DNA from: Streptomyces aquilus | GTDB taxonomy: Bacteria; Actinomycetota; Actinomycetes; Streptomycetales; Streptomycetaceae | Assembly (NCBI RefSeq): GCF_003955715.1 | Contig: NZ_CP034463.1 | Span: 3,286,001-3,350,000 of the forward strand | Reading direction: 5' to 3' | Length of the DNA: 64,000 nucleotides | Shown: positions 16,040 through 24,895 of the stretch, one piece after another | Numbering within the stretch: the stretch's first letter is position 1 | How the letters are laid out: every line of letters starts with the position of its first letter | Notes under the pieces: model-generated | Database searches by the model: none | The model's input: only the letters and a program-made list of their open reading frames with translations | Told to the model about the DNA's origin: nothing | Program-made: the position numbers and the translations under genes

Positions 16040-19000
16040 TCAGGCTGCCGCCGCGGCCGTCAACTCCCCTTCCAGGAACGTCGCGAGCTGCACCGGTGAC
16101 GGGTGGTCGAAGGCCAGTTGGGGCGGGAGGGGGAGGCGAAGTGCCGCCTCCAGCTTGGTCTTCAGTTCCACCGCCACCAGCGAGTCGAGGCCGACCTGGG
16201 CGAACTCGGCGTAGGGGTCGATGGAGTCGGGGTCGTCGAGGTGCAGCACCTCGGCGGTCCTGGCCCGTACGAGCTCCTCCAGCGCCGCGACCCGTTCGGC
16301 CTGCGGCAGCTGGCGCAGGGCCTCCAGGTCCAGGGCGTGTGCCTCGGCGCCGCCGCCGGCCCGTACCAGCCGCTCGTACAGGGCGTTGCGCACCGGCTTG
16401 GCGGACGTGAACCGGTCCCAGTCCGCCTCGCCGGCCACGAGCTGGCCGAGCGGACGGCCCAGCACCGAGGCGAAGGCGCGGGCGCCACGGCCGGGTGAGA
16501 AGAGCTTGATGCCCTCGTCCTCCCAGCGCCGGATGAGCGCCTCGCCGAGCCTGGCCGACATGCCGACCTCGGCCCACGGCCCCCAGTTGATCGACAGACC
16601 CGGCAGTCCCTGGGCGTGCCGCCAGACCATCAGCGTGTCCAAGTAGGCGTTCGCCGCGGCGTAGTTGGACTGGCCGGGCGCGCCGACGACCGGGGCGGCC
16701 GAGGAGAACCCGACGAAGAAGTCCAGCTCGGGAAGGTCCGCGGTGGCCTCGTGCAGCAGCCAGGAGCCGTACACCTTGGCCTGGAAGACCTCGTCGAGGC
16801 TCTGCCAGGTCTGGTCGGCGACCGGCTGGTCGGCGGTGGTACCGGCCGCGTGGACGATGCCGCCGACCGGCACCCCCGCCCGCTTGAGGGAGGCGATGAT
16901 CCGGGCGATGTCCGCGGGGTCGGAGACGTCGCCCTGGAGGACGGTGACCTCGGCCCGCTCGCGCAGCCGTCGCAGCAGATGGGCGACGTCGGCCACGGGT
17001 TCCTTGCGGCGGCCGACGAGCACCACCTGTTCGGCGCCGAGGTCGACGAGCTTCTCCGCGGCGACGAGACCGAGACCGCCGAGGCCGCCGGTGACGACGT
17101 AGACGCGGTCGGACCGCAGCTCGACGGGGCGCGCCTCGGCGGCGGACGGGTCGTCGAACTCGATGACCAGCTTGCCGATGTTGGCGCCGCGGCTGAGCAC
17201 CCCGAACGCCTCCTCGACCTCGTCGAGGGTGTACCCGGTCACCGGCAGCGCGGGCAGGTCCCCGGCCGCCACCAGGTCCACGATGATCCGCATGATCTCC
17301 TGGTTGAGCGGGATCAGCCGGTCCTCGGGCAGTTCGCTGAGGTCGAAGTTGAAGTACGAGACGTCCGGCCGCTCCGCGGCGACCTGTTCCGGTGTCCACG
17401 CCCCGACCTTGCCGAGTTCGACGAACCTCCCGTTCTTTCCGAGGGACTTCATGCCGGCGGGGATGAAGTCCTTGTTGAGGCTGTTGAGGACGATGTCGAC
17501 GCCGCGCCCGCCGGTGATCCGCTCGATGTCGTCGGCGAAGTCGAGGGTGCGGGAGTTCATCAGGTGCTCGACGCCCTGCTCGCGCAGCAGCGGCCACTTG
17601 TGCGGGCTCGCGGTGGCGAAGACCTCCGCCCCGGCCAGCCGCGCCAGGTGGACGGCGGCCTGTCCGACGCCGCCGGCCGCCGCGTGCACCAGCACCCGGT
17701 CGCCGGCCTTCATGCCGGCCAGCCGGTGCAGGGCGTAGTACGCGGTGACGTACACGGAGATGAGTCCGGCGGCCTGCGTGAAGTCGAGCCCGGCGGGCTT
17801 GGGTACGGCGACCGCGGACGGCACGGTCACCCGGCGCCGCATGAGCCCGAGGTAGTTGACGATGACCTCGTCGCCGGGCGCGAAGGAGGCGTCGGGTCCG
17901 GCGGCGACGACGGTTCCGGCGCACTCGAAGCCGAGCGGCTGCTCGCCGAACTCCCGCATCATGCCGAGGGAGTTGAGGACATCCTTGAAGTTGAGGCCGA
18001 CGGCGGCGACCTGGACCTGAATCTGGTCACCGGTGGGCGCCACTTCCTCGACGCGCTCGGGCCGGATGCCGGCGAAGGTGCCGTACTCCTTGACCGCGAG
18101 CCCGAACCCGTTGTCCCGGCGGGCCCGCGCATCGTCGGCGACGAGCCGCCGTACGTGCCGGTGGCCGCCGCGGTAGGCGACCTGGAAGTCGCCGGTCTCC
18201 CGCGCGGTGAGCTCGGCGGCGAGCGCGGCCGGTCCGGTGCCGTCGGCGGGCAGGTCGATCATCGTGGTCCGGTACGACGGGTACTCGTTGAGGAGTACGG
18301 CCCCGAAGCCCCACAGGGAGGCCGCGGCGAGCCGGGTCCGCGCCGGGTCGTCCCCGCGCAGCGGCTGGGCCTGCTCGGTGACCAGCCACAGCCGCTGGTC
18401 CCGCCCGAAGCCCTCTCGGTCGAGGACGGCGAGCAGGGCCAGCAGCCGGGCGTAGTTCCGCTCGGACTCGGCCCGCAGCCCGTCCACGCCGTCCTGCCAG
18501 AGCCAGGCCACGTCGGTGATCCGCTCCTGCACCAGCAGGGCGCCCGCCTCGTCCGCGCCGTCGGCGAAGAACATCCGTCCGCCGCTCCCGGCGAGCAGGG
18601 AGGCGGTCTCCCGGAACCCGTCGTCGGGCCGCCCGACGAGCAGCACCCGCCGCTCGGCGACTGCGTCCTGGCCCGTCAACGACCGCTTGGTCCACCGCAG
18701 TTGATGGAAGAAGCTGCGACGCGGCGAACCGGGCGTGTCGGCCAGCTGCTTGAGCCCGAGCCCACGCAACTCCATGACGGGATCGTCGCCTTCGAGCACG
18801 AGTACGTCCGCACACACGTCGACGTCCGCGGAGTCGGCCGGGACGAGCCGCAGCAGTGTCCGCAGTTCATGCGCGCGCGGCTTGCGGAAGAGGGTGAACC
18901 GCCCGAAGCGGACGGGGAGATAAGAGTTGCCGTCGTCGGCGAGGGCGCCCATGTTGTGCATGGCCGCGTCCAGCAGCGCCGGCGGCACATGCTCCAACGG

Positions 19001-22000
19001 CCCCGCGTCGACGCCCTGGAGGTCACCGACGGTCAGCCCGCTCGGGAACCGGGTGACGGACCGCATCAGCCGGAACGCGGGCCCGTAGTCGAGTCCGGCG
19101 CCGGCGTAGGCGGCGTACACGTCCTCCGCCCGCAGCACATCGGACGGCCGCTCCCCGTCGCCGGCCAGTCCTACGAGGGCCCGCGCGGCGTCGCTGGGTC
19201 CGTCCTGCGCCTCGTCGGCGGCCGACAGCACGGCGGTCGCGTGCACCCGCTCGACGGCGTCCTCACCGCTGCCGACGAGACTGACGATCTCGACGGCGAA
19301 GACACCGTCCGCGCCCGGAGCGAGCCGGGTCCGCAGCCGGGTCGGGGTGTCCGCGTCGAGGATCAGCGCCTCCCGCAGGCTCACGTCACGGACGGCACGG
19401 CGGGTGTGCCCGAGCACCGCGTCCTGGAGTGCGAGCACGATCTCCAGATATCCGGTGCCGGGAAAGACGACCTTGCCCATGGCGACGTGCGCGGCGAGAT
19501 AGCCGGGCTGCTCGGCACTGATGACGGCGGAGAACTCCCTTATCCCCACTGCCCGTTGCTCTTCCGTACTGGTCTCGGCGCCGAGCAGCGGATGGTGGAC
19601 ACCGCTGGTGTCGGCGATCCGGGTGCCGAGGCCGTGCCGCCGGTTGGCGGTGGTGGGCAGCCAGTACCGCTTGCGGTCGAAGGCGTAGCCCGGCAGCGCG
19701 ACGGCCGTGCGTTCCCGCCCCGCGTGGAAACCGGTCCAGGAGAGGGTGAATCCGGCGCCGTACAGCTGCGCCACGGCGTTGCGGACGGTCCGCCCGTCGG
19801 TGTCGGTCGGGTGCGAGCTGGCCAGCCACAGGTGATCCTGCGCGGTGACGCACTGCTTGGCCGGCGCGCTCAGCCCGAGCGAAGGCCCGATCTCGATCAT
19901 GGCATGCCGACCGCGCTTCTCCAACGTCCGCATACCGTCGGCGAATTGGACCGGAGCACCGATGTGTCGGACCCAGTAGTCGGGGTCGGCGATCTCACGG
20001 AACCGCGCGACCTTCCCGGTGACGTTGGAGATGAGGGTGAGAGCCGGCTCGTGGAACTCGATGCCGGCGATCTCGGCGCGGAAGGCGTCGTACACCTCCG
20101 CCATCAGCGGGGAGTGGAAGGCGTGCGAGACGGTGAGCCGCTTGACGCGCAGTCCGCGCTCAGCGAACGCCGCCATGGCGTCGGCGAGCGACTCCTCGCC
20201 GCCGGAAATCACGGTCTGCTGCGGCGAGTTGACCCCGGCCACGGCAAGGTCGTCGTACTTCTCCAGCAGCGGCGCGACGTCCTCGACGGGCGCACCCACC
20301 GCGGCCATGCCGCCCGGCGCGGTGACCGACTGCATGAGCCGGGCACGGGCGGCCACGAGCGCGGTGGCGTCCTCCAGGCTGAACAACCCGGCGACGGCGG
20401 CCGCGGTGACCTCACCGATGCTGTGCCCGATGAGCACGTTGGGCCGCAGACCCCAGGACATCCACAGCTTGGCGAGGGCGTACTCGAAGGTGAAGAGGGC
20501 GGGCTGGGAGTAGAGGGTCTGATGGAGCTCATCGCCATTGGCGCCCGTGTCCGTGTCCGTGTCCGTCGCGAACATCAGGTCCTTGACGGACCGACCGAGC
20601 TTGTCGGCGAACAGCGCGTCACAGGCGTCGACTTGGGCGGCGAAGGCGGGGAACTGCCGGTACAGCGCGGCCCCCATGCCCGGGTACTGCGACCCCTGCC
20701 CGGCGAACATGAAGGCGGTCTTGCGTACGTCGTTGCGGCGGCCGGGCCCGTCGGCGGTATCGGCGGCCCGCTGCAACAGCGCGCTCAGGGACGCGTGATC
20801 GGTGACGAGGCCGCCCACCCGGTGGGTGAAGTGGCTGCGCCCGACGTTGCCGGTGTAGCAGAGGTCGCCGATGTCGACGCCCGGGTTCTGCTCCAGGTGC
20901 TGCCGGTAGCGCTCGATCTGCATGCCGAGCGAGCGGCGGGACTTGGCGGAGAGGGTGAAGACGTGGCCGCCGTCGTCGGCGGGGGCCGAAGGTGCGACCT
21001 CCTTGGCGGGAGCCTCCTCGATGACGGCGGCGGCGATGGACCCGGCGAAGCCGAAACTGTTGACGACGGCGCGCCGCGGGGTGCCGTCCACCTCCCACGG
21101 CCGATTCTCGGTCGGCACGGTCACGGGAATGTTCGACCAGGGGATACGGCCGGAGGGCTTGCTGAAGTTGATGTGCGGGAAGATGGTCCCCGCCCGCATC
21201 TGGAGGACGGTCTTGATGACACCGGCGATGCCGGCGACCGGCTCGGTGTGCCCGAGGTTGGTCTTGACCGAGCCCACGGTGACGGGCCGTTCGGCGGTGT
21301 GGGAGTCGGCGAAGACATCGCTGATGGCGCCCATCTCGATGGGGTCGCCGAGCGGGGTGCCGGTGCCGTGCGCCTCGACGTACTGGATGTCGGAGGGGGT
21401 CAGTTCGGCGTTGCGCAGCGCCGCGCGGATGACGGTCTCCTGGGCGGTCCCGTTGGGCACGGTGAGCCCGGCGCTCTCGCCGTCCTCGCCGATGGCGGTG
21501 CCGCGGATGAGGGCGAGCACCTGATCGCCGTCGCGCTGTGCGTCGGAGAGCCGCTTGAGCACGAGCACGGCACAGCCCTCGGCCCGCACATACCCGTCGG
21601 CGTCCTCGTCGAAGGTCTTGCAACGACCGTCCGGGGCCAGCATGTTGGCGTGCGAGAACATCACGAAGATGCGCGGGTGGTGCAGACAGTTGACGGCGGC
21701 GGCGAGGGCGACGTCACAGGCGCCGCTGCGCAGCCCCTCGACGGCGAGATGGGTGGCGGTGAGCGAGGAAGCACAAGCAGTATCGACCGTCAGACTGGGC
21801 CCACGGAGCCCAAAGAAGTAGGACAGCCTGCCGGAGAGCGGGAAGAGCGTGATCCCGGCGGCGAGATGCCCGTCCAGCTCCTCGTACGGCAGTCCCTCCA
21901 TCTCCAGGGCGTAGTCGATGGAACTGGCGCCGACGTACACGCCGCCGTTTCCGTGCCGGAGTTCGGCGGGGTTGATGTTGGCCTGCTCCAGTGCCTGCCA

Positions 22001-22324
22001 GGCCGTCTCCAGGAGCAGTCGCTGCTGAGGGTCGACGAACGCGGCTTCCTTGGGCGAGATGTTGAAGAACGGCGCGTCGAACTGGTCGATCTGGTCGAGG
22101 AATCCGGCGCCGGTGGTGCGCACCTTGCCGAGCTCGGGCTCGTCGCCCTCGTCGGGGCGGGGCTTCAGGGCGGCGACATCCCACCGGTCCTCGGGGACGG
22201 GTCGGATACCGGACCCGCCGTTCTTCAGGAACTCGGTGAACCCCTCGGGCGACTCATTGCCGCCCGGGAGCCGGAAACCCATGCCGACCAGTGCGATGGG
22301 CTCGTTGTGCGGGGTTTTCGACAT
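16040..22324 (-). CDS. Single-module highly reducing type I PKS (KS-AT-DH-ER-KR-ACP)
   Basis: A 2094-residue synthase. KS: Cys184 (DTACASS), His319 (EAHGTGT), His359 (NLGHTEP). AT about 535-850: GQGSQ, nucleophile Ser635 (GHSIGEV), HAFH at 734-737 predicting malonyl-CoA. DH: His946 in HVAMGKVVFP and Asp1119 in LLDAAMH. ER about 1390-1690: LNFKDVL, NADPH loop HAAAGGVGQAAV. KR about 1700-1900: GGLGGLG with Ser-Tyr-Asn (FSSAAP, QSNYAAANAY). ACP near 2010-2090: VGLDSLVAVEL. There is no C-methyltransferase or thioesterase domain. A lone complete module without docking partners is expected to work iteratively and yield a long saturated or partly unsaturated chain. The ATG at 22324 follows a free ACP by 34 nt. 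Confidence 0.95.
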   Translation of the reverse strand: MSKTPHNEPIALVGMGFRLPGGNESPEGFTEFLKNGGSGIRPVPEDRWDVAALKPRPDEGDEPELGKVRTTGAGFLDQIDQFDAPFFNISPKEAAFVDPQQRLLLETAWQALEQANINPAELRHGNGGVYVGASSIDYALEMEGLPYEELDGHLAAGITLFPLSGRLSYFFGLRGPSLTVDTACASSLTATHLAVEGLRSGACDVALAAAVNCLHHPRIFVMFSHANMLAPDGRCKTFDEDADGYVRAEGCAVLVLKRLSDAQRDGDQVLALIRGTAIGEDGESAGLTVPNGTAQETVIRAALRNAELTPSDIQYVEAHGTGTPLGDPIEMGAISDVFADSHTAERPVTVGSVKTNLGHTEPVAGIAGVIKTVLQMRAGTIFPHINFSKPSGRIPWSNIPVTVPTENRPWEVDGTPRRAVVNSFGFAGSIAAAVIEEAPAKEVAPSAPADDGGHVFTLSAKSRRSLGMQIERYRQHLEQNPGVDIGDLCYTGNVGRSHFTHRVGGLVTDHASLSALLQRAADTADGPGRRNDVRKTAFMFAGQGSQYPGMGAALYRQFPAFAAQVDACDALFADKLGRSVKDLMFATDTDTDTGANGDELHQTLYSQPALFTFEYALAKLWMSWGLRPNVLIGHSIGEVTAAAVAGLFSLEDATALVAARARLMQSVTAPGGMAAVGAPVEDVAPLLEKYDDLAVAGVNSPQQTVISGGEESLADAMAAFAERGLRVKRLTVSHAFHSPLMAEVYDAFRAEIAGIEFHEPALTLISNVTGKVARFREIADPDYWVRHIGAPVQFADGMRTLEKRGRHAMIEIGPSLGLSAPAKQCVTAQDHLWLASSHPTDTDGRTVRNAVAQLYGAGFTLSWTGFHAGRERTAVALPGYAFDRKRYWLPTTANRRHGLGTRIADTSGVHHPLLGAETSTEEQRAVGIREFSAVISAEQPGYLAAHVAMGKVVFPGTGYLEIVLALQDAVLGHTRRAVRDVSLREALILDADTPTRLRTRLAPGADGVFAVEIVSLVGSGEDAVERVHATAVLSAADEAQDGPSDAARALVGLAGDGERPSDVLRAEDVYAAYAGAGLDYGPAFRLMRSVTRFPSGLTVGDLQGVDAGPLEHVPPALLDAAMHNMGALADDGNSYLPVRFGRFTLFRKPRAHELRTLLRLVPADSADVDVCADVLVLEGDDPVMELRGLGLKQLADTPGSPRRSFFHQLRWTKRSLTGQDAVAERRVLLVGRPDDGFRETASLLAGSGGRMFFADGADEAGALLVQERITDVAWLWQDGVDGLRAESERNYARLLALLAVLDREGFGRDQRLWLVTEQAQPLRGDDPARTRLAAASLWGFGAVLLNEYPSYRTTMIDLPADGTGPAALAAELTARETGDFQVAYRGGHRHVRRLVADDARARRDNGFGLAVKEYGTFAGIRPERVEEVAPTGDQIQVQVAAVGLNFKDVLNSLGMMREFGEQPLGFECAGTVVAAGPDASFAPGDEVIVNYLGLMRRRVTVPSAVAVPKPAGLDFTQAAGLISVYVTAYYALHRLAGMKAGDRVLVHAAAGGVGQAAVHLARLAGAEVFATASPHKWPLLREQGVEHLMNSRTLDFADDIERITGGRGVDIVLNSLNKDFIPAGMKSLGKNGRFVELGKVGAWTPEQVAAERPDVSYFNFDLSELPEDRLIPLNQEIMRIIVDLVAAGDLPALPVTGYTLDEVEEAFGVLSRGANIGKLVIEFDDPSAAEARPVELRSDRVYVVTGGLGGLGLVAAEKLVDLGAEQVVLVGRRKEPVADVAHLLRRLRERAEVTVLQGDVSDPADIARIIASLKRAGVPVGGIVHAAGTTADQPVADQTWQSLDEVFQAKVYGSWLLHEATADLPELDFFVGFSSAAPVVGAPGQSNYAAANAYLDTLMVWRHAQGLPGLSINWGPWAEVGMSARLGEALIRRWEDEGIKLFSPGRGARAFASVLGRPLGQLVAGEADWDRFTSAKPVRNALYERLVRAGGGAEAHALDLEALRQLPQAERVAALEELVRARTAEVLHLDDPDSIDPYAEFAQVGLDSLVAVELKTKLEAALRLPLPPQLAFDHPSPVQLATFLEGELTAAAAA

Positions 22325-22358
22325 TACGGTCTTCCCTCTTCTCGACAGCCCGCAGTGG

Positions 22359-22667
22359 TCACGGCATGAGGTCGCCGAGGACCTCGTCGGCCAGGTATTC
22401 GAGCAGGTTCTCGACGGTAGGCTTGTTGAACAGGACGTTCGTGCTGAGCGTGCACCCGAGCAGAGCCTCCAGCCGGGTTTTCACTTCCATGATCCGAAGC
22501 GAGGTGAACCCGAGGGAGAAGTAACTCTGATCGATGGGAAATTCCTCGTCGCCGCCCATGAGGAGAACATCCCTGAACTCCGCGACGACCAAGTCCTCAA
22601 GATATTCCGACCGCTCGGACCGGGGCAGCTCGGAGAGTTTCTCCACCACCAGGGCCTGTTCGCTCAT
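22359..22667 (-). CDS. Discrete acyl carrier protein of the PKS operon
   Basis: A 102-residue carrier protein with Ser in GFTSLRIMEVKTRLE, the PKS/NRPS-type attachment motif, followed by LFNKPTVENLLEYLADEV. It is longer than FAS ACPs because of an N-terminal helix (SEQALVVEKLSELPRSERSEYLEDLV) typical of PKS-associated carriers. The ATG at 22667 is preceded by GGAG six bases away; an in-frame ATG at 22679 lacks such a site. It heads the PKS operon, about 80 nt downstream of a candidate SARP promoter. It may receive the finished chain from the iterative synthase or load a starter. Confidence 0.88.
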   Translation of the reverse strand: MSEQALVVEKLSELPRSERSEYLEDLVVAEFRDVLLMGGDEEFPIDQSYFSLGFTSLRIMEVKTRLEALLGCTLSTNVLFNKPTVENLLEYLADEVLGDLMP

Positions 22668-22762
22668 CGCATGCTCCATAAGGCGTCACCGGGTAAGAGG
22701 CGGATGGTTGTACGTGAGATGGTCAGGGGGCAGGAACATGGGCTGATGGAATCAGCCGCTGC

Positions 22763-22791
22763 TGACGCCCACCTGACCGCGGACTGATGAA
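22763..22791 (-). promoter_or_regulatory. SARP-type direct repeats upstream of the ACP-PKS operon
   Basis: Three heptamers spaced exactly 11 bp start at 22763 (TGACGCC), 22774 (TGACCGC) and 22785 (TGATGAA). On the minus strand the proximal heptamer GGCGTCA is followed after 8 bp by TGATTC (22749-22754), a possible -10. The element lies between the terminator-like hairpins of the tRNA-like genes and the ACP start, so it would give the PKS operon its own promoter. A hairpin at 22741-22757 (GGCTGAT/ATCAGCC) overlaps the presumed -10. Confidence 0.55.
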
Positions 22792-22805
22792 GCCCGACGC
22801 CGGCA

Positions 22806-22850
22806 ACAAAGGAAAGGGCCGGAGGCCAGGAACCTCATTCGCCCATGAGG
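22806..22850 (-). terminator. Hairpins after the tRNA-like genes
   Basis: Read on the minus strand, a CCTCAT-6 nt-ATGAGG stem (22833-22850) is followed by GGCC-TCC-GGCC (22817-22827) and a T-rich stretch, CTTTCCTTTGT. This resembles a factor-independent terminator about 45-90 nt beyond the last tRNA-like gene. It would separate a short tRNA-like transcript from the ACP-PKS operon, which has its own candidate promoter just beyond. Confidence 0.5.
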
Positions 22851-22892
22851 CCCGCGACCCCCGACCCTGTCGGCGGGGACATACACCATGCG

Positions 22893-22978
22893 CGGAGAGG
22901 GCAGGATTCGAACCTGCGCGGACTCAATGAGCCCGACCGTGAGCACGGTCCCCGATAAACCACTCCGGGCACCTCTCC
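22893..22978 (-). tRNA. Serine-type tRNA-like gene 1, collapsed anticodon loop
   Basis: The 86-nt transcript folds with a perfect 7-bp acceptor stem (GGAGAGG/CCTCTCC), G discriminator and no encoded CCA. The D stem is CCCG/CGGG (a fifth G-T pair is possible) around an AGTGGTTTA loop, and the variable arm is 6 bp (GGGCTC-ATT-GAGTCC). The T arm is canonical (GCAGG-TTCGAAT-CCTGC). A long variable arm plus G73 is the serine identity set. The anticodon arm is abnormal: GACCGT pairs with ACGGTC leaving only GCTC; even opening the last pair gives a 6-nt loop TGCTCA rather than seven. It can probably be serylated, since SerRS ignores the anticodon, but should not decode normally. Confidence 0.75.
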
Positions 22979-23002
22979 CAGCAACCACCTACTGCACCTG
23001 CG

Positions 23003-23088
23003 CGGAGAGGGCAGGATTCGAACCTGCGCAGACTCAAAGAGCCCGACCATTCACACAGTCCCCGATAAACCACTCCGGGCACCTCTCC
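23003..23088 (-). tRNA. Serine-type tRNA-like gene 2, GNRA-capped anticodon arm
   Basis: Second 86-nt copy, identical to copy 1 in acceptor, D and T arms. The anticodon arm is GACTGT/ATGGTC closed by GTGA, a GNRA-type tetraloop; opening the inner pair gives a 6-nt TGTGAA loop. The variable arm is GGGCTC-TTT-GAGTCT. Relative to copy 1 the changes turn G-C pairs into G-T pairs or fall in loops, so the fold is kept while the sequence drifts. That argues for a selected structure rather than a decaying pseudogene. It is separated from copy 1 by 24 nt. No CCA is encoded. Confidence 0.75.
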
Positions 23089-23103
23089 CTGTTACACACT
23101 GCG

Positions 23104-23189
<86 letters not shown>

Positions 23190-23258
23190 CTGAGATCCGG
23201 TCCGGTTCCCCTTTCGGTTCCCCGCCCTGCTCTCGAGAAATACATTGCCATGCCCCGC

Positions 23259-23287
23259 TGACATCACCCTGACGTCTGCCTGACACC
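23259..23287 (-). promoter_or_regulatory. SARP-type direct repeats upstream of the tRNA-like genes
   Basis: Heptamers TGACATC (23259), TGACGTC (23270) and TGACACC (23281) repeat with exact 11-bp periodicity. On the minus strand the proximal GATGTCA is followed after 8 bp by TGGCAA (23245-23250), giving the SARP spacing to a -10, and transcription would enter the tRNA-like triplet. The site lies in the 188-nt divergent region shared with the DUF2156 transferase gene on the plus strand, which might be co-activated. Confidence 0.6.
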
Positions 23288-23377
23288 CTCACAACCGTTC
23301 CCGGCAGCTCTACCGAAGCGGTATTCGAAGGTGCTCTACTTTCGACAGAAGATTCGCGTCCCCAAGGAAGGAACGCT

Positions 23378-24382
23378 ATGTCGGCGACCAGCGCAACGAC
23401 CCTGGACAACCCCGTCCTGCGGGCAATCAAGACGCACACCCAATCAGACAACCCCAGCTCTTTCCTGGCCCTCAACACAGGAAACAGCGTCTTCACCCTC
23501 CCCGGCGTGGACGGCGTAGCCATCTACCGTCGAACCGGCCGCCACCTCGTCCAGTTCGGCGGCCCGTTCGCCGCACCCGACGCCTACGGCAAGCTGGTGG
23601 AGGGCCTGCGCGAGTACGCCCGCGCCGAACAGCTCCAGCTGGTCTCCGTCCAACTCCAGCGCCCCGACGCCGAGCAGTACCGGGAGGCCGGCTTCACGGT
23701 CAACCAGATAGGCGCGTCCTGGGCGGTGCACCTGCCCGACTTCACCCTCCGCGGCACGCGCTTCATGCAGCTGCGCAACAAGATCTCCCGGGCTCTGCGC
23801 AACGGCCTGACGATCGAGGAGGTCCCGGCGGAGAACTGCGAGGAGGCCCTAGAGACGATCGACAGGGCGTGGCTCGGCTCAAAGGGCGACCACGCGAGGC
23901 CGTTGGAGTTCCTGGTGGGCCAGGTAGGAGGCGAAGCCCAACAGCACCGCCGCCTCTTCGTGGGCAGCATCGACGGCGCCCCGGTCAGCTACATCTCCTA
24001 CTCCCCCGTCTACGGCACCAAGGCCGGCTGGATGCACGACCTGAGCCGCCGCATCCCGAACGGCTCGCCGGGTCTGATGGAGGCCATCAACGCCCACGCG
24101 ATCGAGAAGTTCACGGCCGAGGGCGTGGAGTGGCTCCACTTCGGCTTCACCCCGTTCACGGGCCTGGACGAGGCGAACGAACTCCCGGGCGCCAGCCCGT
24201 CCTTCCAGTGGCTGATGCACTTCCTGTGGGCGGAGGGCGCGGCGCTGTACCCCGCGCAGACCCAGCTGGACTACAAGGAGAAGTGGGCCCCGCACGCCTG
24301 CCTCCCCGAGTACGTAGCCTTCGACGGCCCGGCGTCCATCGCCTCCTTCGCCCACATCTTCCGGGCCTGCAACGCCTTCTGA
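23378..24382 (+). CDS. VlmA-like aminoacyl-tRNA-dependent transferase (DUF2156)
   Basis: A 334-residue protein of the phosphatidylglycerol lysyltransferase C-terminal/DUF2156 class, a double GNAT fold that takes an aminoacyl group from charged tRNA. Recognisable parts are the MQLRNKISRALRNGLTIEE helix-strand and the core GWMHDLSRRIPNGSPGLMEAINAHAIEKF, ending in WLHFGFTPF. It has no transmembrane flippase domain, so the acceptor is probably a soluble molecule. In valanimycin synthesis VlmA, of this class, moves serine from seryl-tRNA to isobutylhydroxylamine. Here it is transcribed divergently from three serine-type tRNA-like genes, which strengthens that reading. ATG at 23378 has AAGGAAGGA upstream. 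Confidence 0.8.
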   Translation: MSATSATTLDNPVLRAIKTHTQSDNPSSFLALNTGNSVFTLPGVDGVAIYRRTGRHLVQFGGPFAAPDAYGKLVEGLREYARAEQLQLVSVQLQRPDAEQYREAGFTVNQIGASWAVHLPDFTLRGTRFMQLRNKISRALRNGLTIEEVPAENCEEALETIDRAWLGSKGDHARPLEFLVGQVGGEAQQHRRLFVGSIDGAPVSYISYSPVYGTKAGWMHDLSRRIPNGSPGLMEAINAHAIEKFTAEGVEWLHFGFTPFTGLDEANELPGASPSFQWLMHFLWAEGAALYPAQTQLDYKEKWAPHACLPEYVAFDGPASIASFAHIFRACNAF

Positions 24383-24415
24383 GACCCCACGACGACCCCG
24401 AGGAGAGACCCCCAG

Positions 24416-24589
24416 ATGACGACGCCCATAACCGAGGACACCCGCCCCACGGACGACTTGAAGATGGCCCTGGTGGAGTCACTGATGGCCGTGATCGGCG
24501 CCCCTGACGACGACGAGGCGGCCGAGAAGGCCGCCACGATCATCCACACCCTGGACGAACGGCTGACGGCGGAGGCGACTTCCGCCTGA
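24416..24589 (+). CDS. Small acidic protein following the transferase
   Basis: A 57-residue, mostly helical acidic protein (MTTPITEDTRPTDDLKMA..., ending RLTAEATSA) with about 15 Asp/Glu and no cysteine. It starts 33 nt after the transferase stop, with AGGAG about ten bases upstream of ATG, so it is almost certainly co-transcribed. Codon third positions are strongly G/C. I do not recognise the family. It may be a partner or stabiliser of the transferase, or one of the unassigned small valanimycin-type cluster proteins. Confidence 0.6.
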   Translation: MTTPITEDTRPTDDLKMALVESLMAVIGAPDDDEAAEKAATIIHTLDERLTAEATSA

Positions 24590-24895
24590 CGACGCGAGCC
24601 GGACCGTAGGCAAAGAGAGGGAGACAAGTCGAGCTCTACGCCGGGGCAGGAAGGCGACTCGGAGAGCGCCCTCTGCACAATCGCAGACATCAGCGGTCAC
24701 CCTTGCCCCGGTGAGCTCACCGTCAGACTCCGCCTCGTACGCACCCTCATCATCCGCGCCGACGGTGCGAGATCGACCGTATGCAAAACAACTCTGCGCA
24801 GAGGCTCCCTCGTTATGGCAGGGCGCGCGCCCATCTCCACGTCAATGGAGTGCACCGCGTAAGTCAGAGCCACCCCATCACGAAGCGAGTCCCCC
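24590..24895. other. Intergenic gap, right edge of the cluster
   Basis: About 306 nt without a convincing gene, RNA or repeat. Short frames on both strands lack ribosome sites and codon bias. It probably marks the right boundary of the azoxy-type cluster, since the genes beyond have no biosynthetic theme. Confidence 0.5.

Noticed and set aside
16616..22369. A 1917-codon open frame antisense to the polyketide synthase
   Set aside because: It is the mirror of a GC-biased true gene; its product is Gly/Asp/Val/Arg-rich low-complexity sequence without domains, while the minus strand encodes every PKS motif.
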